Shown: one piece after another, positions 51,351-61,165 of the stretch
Numbering within the stretch: the stretch's first letter is position 1
Layout of the letters: each line of letters opens with the position of its first letter
Assembly: GCA_934102215.1 (NCBI GenBank)
Contig: CAKOSH010000009.1
Coordinates: 1 to 64,000, forward strand
Source: an uncultured Bacilli bacterium
GTDB taxonomy: Bacteria > Bacillota_I > Bacilli_A > RF39 > UBA660
DNA: 64,000 nucleotides
Reading direction: 5' to 3'
Position numbers and translations under genes: made by a program
Notes under the pieces: generated by a model
What the model was told of the DNA's origin: nothing
Database searches by the model: none
What the model saw: the letters and a program-made list of their open reading frames with translations, nothing else

Positions 51351-52318
51351 AAGTAGGTGTACTTGGAGCAGGAGCTTATGGACTTGCTCTTTCACATATA
51401 CTTGTAAATAATAAAGTAGAAGTTACTATGTGGACGTATGATGAAAGCGAAAAAAATAATCTTGATGAAACAAGAAAATCAAAAAAATTAAATGATTACA
51501 AAATACCAAATGAAATAAAATTTACTTGTGATTTGAATGAAGCAGTAAATGACAAAGATTTAATTGTTATGGCAATTCCAGCATTTGCTTTTGAAGATGT
51601 AACTATTAAACTTAGTAAATGTATAAAGAAGAATCAACCTGTGTTAATTGCGACAAAAGGTATTCAACAAAACACATGCTTATTTTTAAATGATGTTTTT
51701 GCTAAATATTTAAAGAATAGTATTGCTGTTATAAGTGGTCCTACGTTTGCAGTTGATATAATTAAAGATTCACCTGTTGGATTTAGTTTGGCAACAAGAA
51801 GTCGTAAAACTGAAATGGTTATTAGGAAGTGCTTTCAAAATTCAACAACTAAATTTAGAAGAACTAAAGATATAATAGGTATTGAAATATGCGGTAGTAT
51901 TAAAAATGTTATGGCTATTGCTTCTGGTATGCTTGAAGGTATGGGAGTAACTGATTCAACAAGAGCACTTTTCCTAACTGAAAGTATGAATGATATAAAA
52001 GAATTAATAAATGCTTTAGGTGGAAAGAAGAAATCAATATTATCATTTGCTGGATTTGGTGATATCTTAATGACATGTACTAGCAAGAACTCAAGAAACT
52101 TTAGTTTTGGATATTTAATAGGCAGTGGTGCTAGTAATGAAGAAGTGAATAAATATCTTGAAACTACTACTGTCGAAGGAATGTATACATTAAAATCAAT
52201 ACATAAACTTGTTAGACGTAAGAAAGTAAAAATGCCTATAATAAATTTAATACATGATATTATAGAAGGTAAAAAAGATAAAGAAGAAATGTTAAAATTT
52301 TTAATTAATAAAGAATAG
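51347..52318 (+). CDS. gpsA: Glycerol-3-phosphate dehydrogenase [NAD(P)+]
   Basis: A 323-residue cytoplasmic dehydrogenase with the nucleotide-binding start VGVLGAGAYGLALS, the family motif VISGPTFAVDI, catalytic-Lys region GSIKNVMAIASG and SFAGFGDILMTCTSKNSRNF. It makes sn-glycerol-3-phosphate for phospholipid and teichoic acid synthesis, which fits its coupling to tagO (ATGA overlap). Confidence 0.95.
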   Translation: MKVGVLGAGAYGLALSHILVNNKVEVTMWTYDESEKNNLDETRKSKKLNDYKIPNEIKFTCDLNEAVNDKDLIVMAIPAFAFEDVTIKLSKCIKKNQPVLIATKGIQQNTCLFLNDVFAKYLKNSIAVISGPTFAVDIIKDSPVGFSLATRSRKTEMVIRKCFQNSTTKFRRTKDIIGIEICGSIKNVMAIASGMLEGMGVTDSTRALFLTESMNDIKELINALGGKKKSILSFAGFGDILMTCTSKNSRNFSFGYLIGSGASNEEVNKYLETTTVEGMYTLKSIHKLVRRKKVKMPIINLIHDIIEGKKDKEEMLKFLINKE

Positions 52319-52336
52319 TAAAGTTTATGTAAATGT

Positions 52337-52365
52337 TTGCGTTTAATTTACTTTAATGTTATAAT
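52337..52365 (+). promoter_or_regulatory. Promoter before tarI
   Basis: TTGCGT (52337-52342), 17-base spacer, TATAAT (52360-52365), giving a leader of about 48 bases before the ATG at 52420. Confidence 0.6.
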
Positions 52366-52419
52366 TTGGTTAGACATAGATATGTAAATTATATAATTTT
52401 GAAAATAATGGAGGTAAAT

Positions 52420-53133
52420 ATGATTTATGGAGAAATTTTAGCCGGTGGTTCCGGTACAAGAATGGGCAATACTGAAATGCCTAAACAATTTTTAATGTTA
52501 GGAGAAAGACCAATAATTATTCATACAATTGAACAATTCTTAATTAATCAAGCTTTTTCAAAAATAGTTGTTTGTTGTCCTAAAGAATGGGTAAGTTATG
52601 CTGAAGATTTATTAGATAAGTATAATATCGATAAAGATAAAGTTGAAATAACTGCTGGTGGTGCAACAAGAAATGAATCTATTATGAATGGATGCAAATA
52701 TATTGAAGAAAAATATGGTTTAAATGATAAAGATATTGTTGTTACTCATGATGCAGTTAGACCTTTTGTTACTCAAAGAATATTAGATGACAATATTAAA
52801 CTTGCTAAAAAATATGGTGCTGCTGATACAGTTATTCCAGCAACTGATACAATTGTATATTCTAAAGATGGTAAAATGATAACTGAAATTCCTGATAGAA
52901 AAGAATGTTATCAAGGACAAACTCCTCAAACATTTAACATTAAGAAATTGATGAGTTTATTTGATTCATTAACTAAGAAAGAAAAAGAAATATTAACAGA
53001 TGGTTGTAAGATTTTCTCTATAAAAGGTGAAGATGTTGCTTTAGTAGATGGAGAAGTATATAATATTAAATTAACTACATTATATGATCTTAAGATAGCA
53101 CAAGCTATTTTAATGAGAAAGGATGAAAAATGA
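52420..53133 (+). CDS. tarI: Ribitol-5-phosphate cytidylyltransferase (TarI-like)
   Basis: About 237 residues of the IspD/TarI family: GEILAGGSGTRMGNTEMPKQ, TAGGATRNESIMNGCKYIE, VTHDAVRPFVTQRI and DTIVYSKDGKMITEIPDRKE. The ATG at 52420 follows GGAGG at 52410-52414; an upstream in-frame start would lie between promoter and this site. Pairing with the reductase gene by a four-base overlap marks it as TarI (CDP-ribitol synthesis) rather than IspD. CDP-ribitol is the donor for poly-ribitol-phosphate teichoic acid. Confidence 0.85.
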   Translation: MIYGEILAGGSGTRMGNTEMPKQFLMLGERPIIIHTIEQFLINQAFSKIVVCCPKEWVSYAEDLLDKYNIDKDKVEITAGGATRNESIMNGCKYIEEKYGLNDKDIVVTHDAVRPFVTQRILDDNIKLAKKYGAADTVIPATDTIVYSKDGKMITEIPDRKECYQGQTPQTFNIKKLMSLFDSLTKKEKEILTDGCKIFSIKGEDVALVDGEVYNIKLTTLYDLKIAQAILMRKDEK

Positions 53134-54149
53134 TAGCGCAATCTTATAGACTTTGTTCTCCTAAACAAATTAGAACTGATTTTATAGATTTACCACTTCC
53201 TAGTGATGATGTTTTGGTTCGACCATCTTATCTTTCTATTTGTGCAGCAGATCAAAGATATTATCAAGGAAGAAGAGCTCCAGAAGTTCTTGCTAAAAAA
53301 CTTCCCATGGCACTTATACATGAGTGTGTTGGAAAAGTAGTTTTTGATCCTAAAGGAGAATTTAAACCAGGAGATAGTGTTGTTATGATACCTAATACTC
53401 CTAGAGAAACAGATTCAATAATAAAAGAAAATTATTTAAGAAGTAGTTTATTTAAATCTAGTGGATATGATGGATTTATGCAAAGCATAGTTGACATTGA
53501 AAGAACTAGAATAATTAAATATACTAAAATTGAAGATAGAATTGCTGTTCTTTTAGAACTTTTAAGTGTAGCGATGAATGCACTTGAACATTTTGAAGGA
53601 TATAGTCATATGAAAAGACAAACTATAGGTGTCTGGGGAGATGGTAGTGTTGGTTTCGTTACTGCACTTGTTCTTAAGAAAACTTTCCCTAATGCTAAAC
53701 TTATAGTATTTGGTAATAGATATGAAAAACTACATTATTTTCAATTTGCTGATGAAACTTATCAAGTTGCTGAAATACCAAATGGTGTAACAGTTGATCA
53801 TGCATTTGAATGTGTTGGTGGAACTAAAGCTGAAATGGCAATTAATCAAATAATAGATATAATTAATCCTCAAGGAAGTATTGCTTTAATGGGCGTTAGT
53901 GAAAATAATGTTCCATTAAATACAAGAATGATACTTGAAAAAGGATTATCAATACTTGGTAATAGTAGAAGTGGTTATGAAGATTTTGATGCTTCAATTA
54001 AATTCATTGAAGAAAATGAAGATGTAGCCGATTACTTAAGTACAATTATATCAAGTGAAGTAGAAGTACATTCTGTAAATGATATACATTCTGCTTTCCA
54101 ACAAGATTTGAATAATGATTTTAAAACAATAATGAAATGGGAGATTTAA
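53130..54149 (+). CDS. tarJ: Ribulose-5-phosphate reductase (TarJ-like)
   Basis: A 339-residue zinc-type alcohol-dehydrogenase-family protein with SICAADQRYYQGRRAPEVL, MALIHECVGKVVFDP (zinc His/Glu), and a Rossmann motif GVWGDGSVGFVTALVL. TarJ reduces ribulose-5-phosphate to ribitol-5-phosphate for TarI. The gene overlaps tarI by four bases and is followed after one base by a CDP-polyol transferase gene. Confidence 0.85.
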   Translation: MIAQSYRLCSPKQIRTDFIDLPLPSDDVLVRPSYLSICAADQRYYQGRRAPEVLAKKLPMALIHECVGKVVFDPKGEFKPGDSVVMIPNTPRETDSIIKENYLRSSLFKSSGYDGFMQSIVDIERTRIIKYTKIEDRIAVLLELLSVAMNALEHFEGYSHMKRQTIGVWGDGSVGFVTALVLKKTFPNAKLIVFGNRYEKLHYFQFADETYQVAEIPNGVTVDHAFECVGGTKAEMAINQIIDIINPQGSIALMGVSENNVPLNTRMILEKGLSILGNSRSGYEDFDASIKFIEENEDVADYLSTIISSEVEVHSVNDIHSAFQQDLNNDFKTIMKWEI

Positions 54150-54150
54150 T

Positions 54151-55314
54151 ATGAGATATATAAAAGGTTTTTTACAAAAAGTAAAGAGACTATTTTGTAT
54201 AATCATTTATAATTATTATGTTAAAAAATGTAATTTAGAAGAAAAAACTGTATTATTTTTATCAGATTCCAGAGATCATATCTCTGGAAACTTTGAGTTT
54301 ATATATAATTATTTAAAAGAAAATAATCCTGATTATAAACTTAAAACTCATTTAAAAAAGTCATTAAAGACTAGAAGAAGTTTTAAAGAAAAAATATCAT
54401 TAATTAGAGATATTGCTAGGTCAAAATATATTCTTGTTGATGATTTTTATCCATTAATTTATCCGCTTAAAATAAGAGAAAATGCAAAATTAATACAAGT
54501 ATGGCATGCCATGGGAGCCTTTAAAACAGTAGGTTATAGTAGAAATAAGAGTAAAGAAGGATATAATAATACAAGTTTAACACATAAAAATTATACTGAT
54601 ACAATAGTTAGTTCTGAAAATATAAGATGTAATTATGCTGAAGCATTTGGTATTGATATAGAGAAAGTTCATCCATATGGAGTTCCTAGAACTGATATAT
54701 TTTTTAGTGATGAATATAAAAGAAAAATAAGAAATACTTTATATAAGAAGTATCCTAAATTTAAAAATAAAAAAGTTATATTATTTGCACCTACATTTAG
54801 AGGTAAAGGTCAAAAAACAGCATATTATGATTATAGTTTAATAGATTTTGATTTAATTAAAAAGAATTTTTCTAAAGATTATGTATTTATAGTAAAAATG
54901 CATCCATTCATTAAAGAAATGCCTGATATTGATTTTGATAATGATGATTTTTATTATGATTTAAGTAATGAAAGAGAAATAAATGATTTATTATTTATTA
55001 CTGATATTTTAATTACTGATTATAGTTCGGTTATATTTGAATATTCATTCTTTAATAAGCCTGTGATTTTTTATACGCCTGATTATAAAGATTATGATGG
55101 TAGTAGAGGTTTTTATTATCCATTTTCTAAATATACTTATGGTGATGTAGCTCATAATAATAAAGAATTAATTAATTCAATTAAGAATGGTAATGTTGAT
55201 AAAAAGAAACTTAAAGAATTTTTTGATTTCTTTTGTGGAGCATGTGATGGTAAGAGTACAGAAAGGGTAGTTAAAAAATTAATAACAGGGGAAAAAGATG
55301 ATAATAATCGTTAA
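54151..55314 (+). CDS. CDP-glycerol/ribitol glycerophosphotransferase family protein 1
   Basis: A 387-residue peripheral membrane enzyme of the TagF/TarF/TarL family with a basic N-terminal part, the acceptor-site phrase IQVWHAMGAFKTVGYS, YGVPRTDIFF, LFAPTFRGKG, VKMHPF and the donor-site LITDYSSVIFEYSFFNKPVI. It adds polyol-phosphate units to the teichoic acid chain. Whether it primes (TarB-like) or polymerises cannot be told. It overlaps the next, related gene by 17 bases. Confidence 0.85.
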   Translation: MRYIKGFLQKVKRLFCIIIYNYYVKKCNLEEKTVLFLSDSRDHISGNFEFIYNYLKENNPDYKLKTHLKKSLKTRRSFKEKISLIRDIARSKYILVDDFYPLIYPLKIRENAKLIQVWHAMGAFKTVGYSRNKSKEGYNNTSLTHKNYTDTIVSSENIRCNYAEAFGIDIEKVHPYGVPRTDIFFSDEYKRKIRNTLYKKYPKFKNKKVILFAPTFRGKGQKTAYYDYSLIDFDLIKKNFSKDYVFIVKMHPFIKEMPDIDFDNDDFYYDLSNEREINDLLFITDILITDYSSVIFEYSFFNKPVIFYTPDYKDYDGSRGFYYPFSKYTYGDVAHNNKELINSIKNGNVDKKKLKEFFDFFCGACDGKSTERVVKKLITGEKDDNNR

Positions 55315-56467
55315 AATATTTAAATTTATTCTTAATGTTATTTATTCTATATTTAAATTATTTAAGACTAAAAATAGAATAACTTTTATAAGTAGACAAT
55401 CTAATAGTGTTAATATTGATTTTCTTTTACTTGGTGAAGAGATAAATAAGAAAATGAAGGGTTATGATGTAGTATATTTATGTAAAACATTAGATTCAGG
55501 TTTTCTTAATAAAGTTAAATATGTTTTTCATATGTTTAAACAAATGTATTATATATCTACTAGTAAAGTTGTAATACTTGATTCTTACTGTATTGTTATA
55601 AGTAATTGTAAACATAAGAAAAGTTTAACTGTTATTCAAATGTGGCATGCTATGGGAGCCTTTAAGAAATTTGGATTAAGTGTTGTTAATAATGGTAATA
55701 AAAGAATTAAACATATTGATAATAATAAACTTGCTAGTGTTATGAATATGCATAATAATTATGATTATATATTCGCGAGTAGTGAATATTGTGTTAAATA
55801 TTTTAGCGAAGCATTTGGTCAAGATAAGAGTAAGTTTAGAATATATCCTTTACCAAGATTAGATTTAATGGTTGATAAAAATAATATTAAAAAGGTTAGT
55901 GATAAAATTTATAGTAAATATCCTAAACTTAAAAATAAAAAGAAAAATATATTATATTGTCCAACATTTAGAGATGGTGGTTATGATTATAAATATATCA
56001 AAGAATTTATAGATAATTTTAACTATAAAAAATATAATTTGATTGTTAAATTACATCCACTTACTAAATATAAATTTGATAATAGTGAAGCTATATTTGA
56101 TAATACTTTTAATACTTATGAAATGGTTTTTGTTTCTAATAAGGTTATAAGTGATTATTCAGCTGTTATTTATGAAGTTGCTGTTATTGGAAAACCTATG
56201 ATGTTTTATGCATATGATAAGAAAGAATATGTTAATGATAGAGATTTTTATTTAAAATATGATAAAGATATGCCTGGTAAGATATGTTTAACTTTAAATG
56301 AATTATATAAAGAAATAGATAATGATAGTTATGATATGAATAAATTATATGAATTTAAAGAAAAATATATTAAAGAATTTAAAAAAAGTTATACATGTGA
56401 TATAATAGATTTCGTTGAAATTTGTGTGTGTGAGGATAAATATGAAAAAATTAAAGAAAAATATTAA
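55298..56467 (+). CDS. CDP-glycerol/ribitol glycerophosphotransferase family protein 2
   Basis: The 389-residue homologue of the preceding protein has IQMWHAMGAFKKFGLSV, YPLPRLDLM, LYCPTFRDGG, VKLHPLTKY and VISDYSAVIYEVAVIGKPMM. Two related transferases in a row fit a primase/polymerase pair for teichoic acid. Its end overlaps the start of the membrane/PIG-L gene by 26 bases. Confidence 0.85.
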   Translation: MIIIVKIFKFILNVIYSIFKLFKTKNRITFISRQSNSVNIDFLLLGEEINKKMKGYDVVYLCKTLDSGFLNKVKYVFHMFKQMYYISTSKVVILDSYCIVISNCKHKKSLTVIQMWHAMGAFKKFGLSVVNNGNKRIKHIDNNKLASVMNMHNNYDYIFASSEYCVKYFSEAFGQDKSKFRIYPLPRLDLMVDKNNIKKVSDKIYSKYPKLKNKKKNILYCPTFRDGGYDYKYIKEFIDNFNYKKYNLIVKLHPLTKYKFDNSEAIFDNTFNTYEMVFVSNKVISDYSAVIYEVAVIGKPMMFYAYDKKEYVNDRDFYLKYDKDMPGKICLTLNELYKEIDNDSYDMNKLYEFKEKYIKEFKKSYTCDIIDFVEICVCEDKYEKIKEKY

Positions 56468-58556
56468 AAATAATTGGAAATTATATTTGTTTTATACTTT
56501 CCTTTTTGCATTTTTATTTGTACTTACTTACTATTTTCCTTATTCTAATGATGATTGGGCTTGGGGATCTGGTGTTGGTTTAGAAAGATTACAAAGTGGT
56601 TTTAAAGATTATAATGGTAGATATTTAGGGAATCTTTTAGTTATATTGTTAACAAGAAGTAATATACTTAAATCATTATTTATGACTATTACTTATTTTG
56701 GAATTGGATATTTAATTAAAAAGATTGTTAATAAAAATAATAATGGTATTATGGTATTTTCTATATTAATGTTATTTCTTATAAATAGATTTGTTTTTAG
56801 AGAAACTATTGTTAATACTAGTGGTTTTACTAATTATACATTTAATATACTTTTGGTTTTAATATTCATTGCATATATAAAAGATTTATTTAAGAAAATT
56901 GATTTTAAAGAAAAGTGGTATAACTTAGTATTGTTATTTATTCTTGGTGTAACTAGTACATTATTTATGGAACATATAACTACTTATTTATTAGCACTTT
57001 GTGTATTTATTTGTATTTATTCTTATATTAAATATAAGAAGATTCCTAAAAGTTATTTAGTTTATTTTGCTGGTGTTATTATTGGCTCTATAATTATGTT
57101 TACTAATGGAGCATATTTACATGTAGTAAAGGGTGATGATTTTTATAGAACTGTAACAACTAAACAATCATTGATTGTTACAATGGCTAGAAATTATTTC
57201 AATAAGATACAAACTAATGCGTTTTCAAGAAATTTAATCACTAATCTTGTTGTAAGTATATTAATGTTTGGTATTACTTATAAATTTCTTACTAATAATA
57301 AAGTTACTAAATGGAAAAAATATAGTTTAGAGTTATTGAATTATATAAGTGTATTTTATAGTGTATTCTTAATAATTGGTAATATGTTTGATTTTAAAGT
57401 TGTAACTGGTACTAGTCATTATGTTACTGGGTTTATGACTGCTATATATTGTTTATCATTATTATTAATTGTATTATTAATATTTTTTGATAATAGTAAA
57501 TATTATGATAAATCTATTGGATGTAAATTAGTATTTTATATGGTTAGTATTGTTATAATATTAGGGCCATTATTAGTGCTAACACCAGTTGGATATAGAT
57601 GTAGTTTACCAGCTATTGTTATTTATATTTTACTTGCTAGTGAATTATATAACTTATTAATTGTTGATAAAAATGGCTATATATTAAGAATAATGCTACT
57701 TGTACTTGTTATTGTGCTTGGTTCTTATTTACATATTTATCATAATGTATATGTTAGTAATAATGAAAGATATGAGAGTATTAAAAAACAAATATCTATG
57801 AATATGAATCCAGTATATATTAAGAGAAATGGATATGAAAAATATATATGGAAGAATAATCCTGTTAGTGAAACATGGGAAAAGAGATTACTAGATTTCT
57901 ATGGATTAGATACAAATGTTAGAATTAAGACATTAGAACCAAATGATTTAAGATATAAATTATTATTTAAAGAAAATTATGATTATAAGAATCTTATGAT
58001 AGTTGCTCATCCTGATGATGAATTATTGTTTGGTGGAACAGAAATATTAAATAATGATTATGTTGTAGTGTGTATAACATGTGGTTCTAGTGAAACAAGA
58101 TTAAGAGAATTTAAACATTTAATGAAATATACTAATGATGAATATATAACACTTGGTTATCCTGATTTAGTAGATGGTGAAAAGTCTACATGGGATAATG
58201 AGTATAATTTAATTACTAATGATTTAAATAACATAATTAAACTTAAAAAATGGAATAAGATTGTTACACATAATCCAGAAGGTGAATATGGACATATACA
58301 TCATAAGATGACTAGTAGAATAGTGACAAGTCTTGTTGATGACAAATCTAATTTCTATTATTTTAATAAAACTTATAGTAAAAAATATTATATAGATAAT
58401 AATGTGCCTAAAACTTTAGATAAAGAAACATGTGTTGAAAAGAAAAAATTATTTGATAAATATTATAAATCACAAGTTGCTTTAAAGGTTAGACATTTAA
58501 GTGATTATGAAAAAGTAACTCAATATAATGAATGGGTTGAAAATTTTAGTAAATAG
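56442..58556 (+). CDS. Polytopic membrane protein fused to a PIG-L (LmbE) deacetylase domain
   Basis: About 704 residues from the ATG at 56442, chosen because of GAGGATAA just upstream. The N-terminal 450 residues hold about eleven TM helices and a DUF6056-like start (YFPYSNDDWAWGSGVGLERL). The last 200 residues are a PIG-L domain: MIVAHPDDELLFGGTEIL, VVCITCGSSETRLREF and HNPEGEYGHIHHKM with zinc-binding His/Asp/Asp. PIG-L enzymes de-N-acetylate sugars. In a teichoic acid locus this suggests modification of a glycosyl or linkage-unit residue from the membrane; that is inference. Confidence 0.75.
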   Translation: MKKLKKNIKNNWKLYLFYTFLFAFLFVLTYYFPYSNDDWAWGSGVGLERLQSGFKDYNGRYLGNLLVILLTRSNILKSLFMTITYFGIGYLIKKIVNKNNNGIMVFSILMLFLINRFVFRETIVNTSGFTNYTFNILLVLIFIAYIKDLFKKIDFKEKWYNLVLLFILGVTSTLFMEHITTYLLALCVFICIYSYIKYKKIPKSYLVYFAGVIIGSIIMFTNGAYLHVVKGDDFYRTVTTKQSLIVTMARNYFNKIQTNAFSRNLITNLVVSILMFGITYKFLTNNKVTKWKKYSLELLNYISVFYSVFLIIGNMFDFKVVTGTSHYVTGFMTAIYCLSLLLIVLLIFFDNSKYYDKSIGCKLVFYMVSIVIILGPLLVLTPVGYRCSLPAIVIYILLASELYNLLIVDKNGYILRIMLLVLVIVLGSYLHIYHNVYVSNNERYESIKKQISMNMNPVYIKRNGYEKYIWKNNPVSETWEKRLLDFYGLDTNVRIKTLEPNDLRYKLLFKENYDYKNLMIVAHPDDELLFGGTEILNNDYVVVCITCGSSETRLREFKHLMKYTNDEYITLGYPDLVDGEKSTWDNEYNLITNDLNNIIKLKKWNKIVTHNPEGEYGHIHHKMTSRIVTSLVDDKSNFYYFNKTYSKKYYIDNNVPKTLDKETCVEKKKLFDKYYKSQVALKVRHLSDYEKVTQYNEWVENFSK

Positions 58557-58562
58557 TAGGTT

Positions 58563-58599
58563 AAAATGATTATTAGTTCTATATTAATAATCATTTTTC
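58563..58599 (+). terminator. Intrinsic terminator inside the teichoic acid locus
   Basis: Stem AATGATTATTA/TAATAATCATT followed by TTTCT, between the PIG-L fusion gene and tagG. Confidence 0.7.
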
Positions 58600-58649
58600 T
58601 ATGGTATTTAATACCTTTATATGGTAAAATTGGTATGTAGAGGAGATAT

Positions 58650-59438
58650 ATGAAAAGATTTTTTAATGATTTAAAGAAGTATAAAAATTATATTATGTAT
58701 GCAACATGGGCTGAACTTAAAACTGAAGTAATAAATTCATATTTAGGTTTTTTATGGATGATTTTAGAACCACTTGCATTTATGCTTATATATACTTTTA
58801 TAGCAACAATAGTATTCAAATCTAAAGTTGAGTATTTTTCTGTATTTGTATTTATTGGGCTTTCTATATGGAATTTCTTTAATAAGATGGTTACTTCATC
58901 TGTTAAATTAGTTGCGACTAATAGGGATACTGTTACTAAAGTATATTTGCCTAAATTTGTATTACTTCTTATAAAAATGGGAGTTAATGCATTTAAGATG
59001 GCAGTATCATTCTTACTTGTTGTAATATTTATGATAATATATAAAGTACCTGTGACATGGAATGTATTATGGTTTATACCAATTATAATAACTGTTATGG
59101 TATTTACATTTGGTGTATGTACATTAATAATGCACTTTGGAGTATTTGCTGAAGATTTAACTAATTTAGTTAATATAGGACTTCGTATGTTATTCTATTT
59201 AACTGGTATATTCTATGATATAAGTTCTAGAATACATAATGCTGTTTATAGAACAATATTACTTGATCTAAATCCATTAGCTAACTTTATATATAATATG
59301 AGAAATGTATTAATATATAAGAGTGCTCCAGTAGGTATGTGGACCCTTATATGGTTCTTTATAGGTGTATTACTTTCAATATTAGGAGTACATACTATAT
59401 ATAAATATGAAAATACATATGTTAAGGTGATGAAATAA
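58650..59438 (+). CDS. tagG: Teichoic acid ABC exporter permease (TagG)
   Basis: A 262-residue ABC-2 type permease with an N-terminal amphipathic region (WAELKTEVINSYLGFLWMIL), six TM helices, and the C-terminal part typical of polysaccharide exporters (LDLNPLANFIYNMRNVLIY). With TagH it exports undecaprenyl-linked teichoic acid. AGGAGA precedes the ATG, and its stop overlaps the tagH start. Confidence 0.9.
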   Translation: MKRFFNDLKKYKNYIMYATWAELKTEVINSYLGFLWMILEPLAFMLIYTFIATIVFKSKVEYFSVFVFIGLSIWNFFNKMVTSSVKLVATNRDTVTKVYLPKFVLLLIKMGVNAFKMAVSFLLVVIFMIIYKVPVTWNVLWFIPIIITVMVFTFGVCTLIMHFGVFAEDLTNLVNIGLRMLFYLTGIFYDISSRIHNAVYRTILLDLNPLANFIYNMRNVLIYKSAPVGMWTLIWFFIGVLLSILGVHTIYKYENTYVKVMK

Positions 59439-60178
59439 TGAAGAAACAAGAAATAGCAATTAGTGTTAATGATTTACATGTGTATTATAGAGATATGAAT
59501 AGATTTTCACTTAAAAAAGGTGGATTAAAATCACGTGGATCAGGAAAAATATTTAAAGCAGTAAAAGGTGTTACATTTGAAGTACCAAAAGGACAAATAC
59601 TTGGTATATGTGGTAAGAATGGTAGTGGAAAAAGTACTCTTTTAAGAGCAATATCAGGTATATTTAGTGCAGATAAAGGAAGTATTAATTTACATGGTAA
59701 TTCAATATCATTACTATCAATTGGAGTAGGATTTCAAAAACAATTAACTGGATATGAAAATATATTCTTATCAGGTATGTTACTTGGATATTCTAAAGAA
59801 CAAATAGAAGAAAAAGTAAAAGATATTATAGAATTTAGTGAACTTGGTGACTTTATATATAGACCAGTTAGAAGTTATTCAAGTGGAATGTACTCTAAAC
59901 TAGCTTTCTCAATAACAGCAATACTTGAAACAGATATAATGCTTATTGATGAAGTTTTAAGTGTAGGAGATATTCACTTTAAAGAAAAAAGTTATAATAA
60001 AATGAAAGAACTTATTAGTGATGATAAAAGAACAGTTGTTATAGTTTCACACAATAGTAAAACAATAATAGAATTATGTGATAAAGTTATTTGGCTACAT
60101 GATGGTCTTATTAAAGACGAAGGTGATCCTGAAACTATAATGAATGAATATGAAGAATTCATGAGAAATGAAGGATAA
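59438..60178 (+). CDS. tagH: Teichoic acid ABC exporter ATPase (TagH)
   Basis: The 246-residue ATPase has the polysaccharide-export N-terminus (VYYRDMNRFSLKKGGLKSRG), Walker A GICGKNGSGKSTLLRAIS, Q-loop GVGFQKQLTGYENIF, signature RSYSSGMYSKLAFS and Walker B IMLIDEVLSVGD. It is the short form without the long C-terminal SH3-like extension of Bacillus TagH. One-base overlap with tagG. Confidence 0.9.
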   Translation: MKKQEIAISVNDLHVYYRDMNRFSLKKGGLKSRGSGKIFKAVKGVTFEVPKGQILGICGKNGSGKSTLLRAISGIFSADKGSINLHGNSISLLSIGVGFQKQLTGYENIFLSGMLLGYSKEQIEEKVKDIIEFSELGDFIYRPVRSYSSGMYSKLAFSITAILETDIMLIDEVLSVGDIHFKEKSYNKMKELISDDKRTVVIVSHNSKTIIELCDKVIWLHDGLIKDEGDPETIMNEYEEFMRNEG

Positions 60179-60184
60179 TTTATT

Positions 60185-60206
60185 AAGTACTAGAAATAGT
60201 ACTTTT
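60185..60206 (+). terminator. GAAA-loop terminator, copy 1
   Basis: Perfect stem AAGTACTA-GAAA-TAGTACTT followed by TT, after tagH. Nearly the same sequence recurs at 61412 and 63409. Confidence 0.75.
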
Positions 60207-60241
60207 AATATTGTATAATTTAATATAGGTGATAATAAAAT

Positions 60242-60826
60242 ATGAATATATATGATTTTGATGATACAATTTATAATGGAGATACTAATAGAGATATATT
60301 GATGTATGGCTTTAAAAAACATCCTTTTCTTGTTTTAAAAGCACTTAAGAAAGCAAAAAAACTACAAAAAGATTATAAAAGAGGTGTAATAGAATTTGAA
60401 AGAGTAAAAGAAGCAATGTTATCATTTATATTTGAAATAAAGAATTATCCTAAGTTTATAAATGATTTTGTAGATTCACATATGAAAAATATTAAGCCAT
60501 GGTATATAAGTAGAAGAACTCAAAATGATATTGTTATTAGTGCTTCTTATGAATTATGGATAATGCAATTTTGTAAAAGACTTGGTATTAGATATGTTAT
60601 AGCTACTAAAACTGATAGTGAGGGTAGAATAATAGGTAAAAATTGTAAGGGTGCTGAAAAGTTGAAAAGACTTGCGAGTGTTATACCAAATGCAGTTATT
60701 GTTAGTGCATATAGTGATTCATCTTGTGATATACCAATATTAGAGTCAGCAAGAACAGCATATGTAGTTGAAGGCAATAAATTAATTACTTATACTAAAG
60801 GATATAAATTTAAGAATAATAATTAA
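60242..60826 (+). CDS. HAD-family phosphatase (HAD-IB like)
   Basis: A 194-residue cytoplasmic HAD hydrolase with nucleophile motif YDFDDTIYNGDT, motif II region VISASYELW, motif III Lys in CKGAEKLKRL and motif IV AYSDSSCDIPIL. These resemble SerB/PgpB-type HAD-IB enzymes that remove phosphate from small metabolites or lipid precursors; the substrate is unknown. TATAAT at 60214-60219 lies upstream, with GGTGATAA before the ATG. Confidence 0.8.
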   Translation: MNIYDFDDTIYNGDTNRDILMYGFKKHPFLVLKALKKAKKLQKDYKRGVIEFERVKEAMLSFIFEIKNYPKFINDFVDSHMKNIKPWYISRRTQNDIVISASYELWIMQFCKRLGIRYVIATKTDSEGRIIGKNCKGAEKLKRLASVIPNAVIVSAYSDSSCDIPILESARTAYVVEGNKLITYTKGYKFKNNN

Positions 60827-60845
60827 ACATGTTAACCAAAAAAGG

Positions 60846-60874
60846 TTGACATATAATATCAAATAGTGTATATT
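60846..60874 (+). promoter_or_regulatory. Promoter of rpsP-khpA
   Basis: Perfect TTGACA (60846-60851), 17-base spacer, TATATT (60869-60874). The -35 lies within an imperfect palindrome GTTAACC/GGTTGAC. Confidence 0.8.
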
Positions 60875-60898
60875 AATAAGCACAAAGGAGGAATTAAG

Positions 60899-61165
60899 AT
60901 GGCAGTTAAGATTAGACTTAAAAGAATGGGTGCTAAAAAAAGACCTTATTATCGTTTAGTAGTAGCTGATTCAAGAGCTAGAAGAGATGGTAATGTTATT
61001 GAATCTATAGGAACTTATATGCCTTTAGAAGCAGAAAAATATAATGTTAATAAAGAATCTGCTTTAAAATGGTTAAAGGAAGGAGCTCAACCTACAGATA
61101 CAGCTAAGAATATTTTAAGTGAAGTAGGTGTTATGGAAGAATTCCATAATTCAAAAAGAAAATAA
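60899..61165 (+). CDS. rpsP: Small-subunit ribosomal protein bS16
   Basis: An 88-residue basic protein: MAVKIRLKRMGAKKRPYYRL, VVADSRARRDGNVIESIGTY and LKWLKEGAQPTDTAKNIL are diagnostic of bS16. The ATG at 60899 follows AAAGGAGGAA; an upstream in-frame ATG at 60866 lies within the promoter. It is followed without gap by khpA, a common pairing in Firmicutes. Confidence 0.97.
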   Translation: MAVKIRLKRMGAKKRPYYRLVVADSRARRDGNVIESIGTYMPLEAEKYNVNKESALKWLKEGAQPTDTAKNILSEVGVMEEFHNSKRK

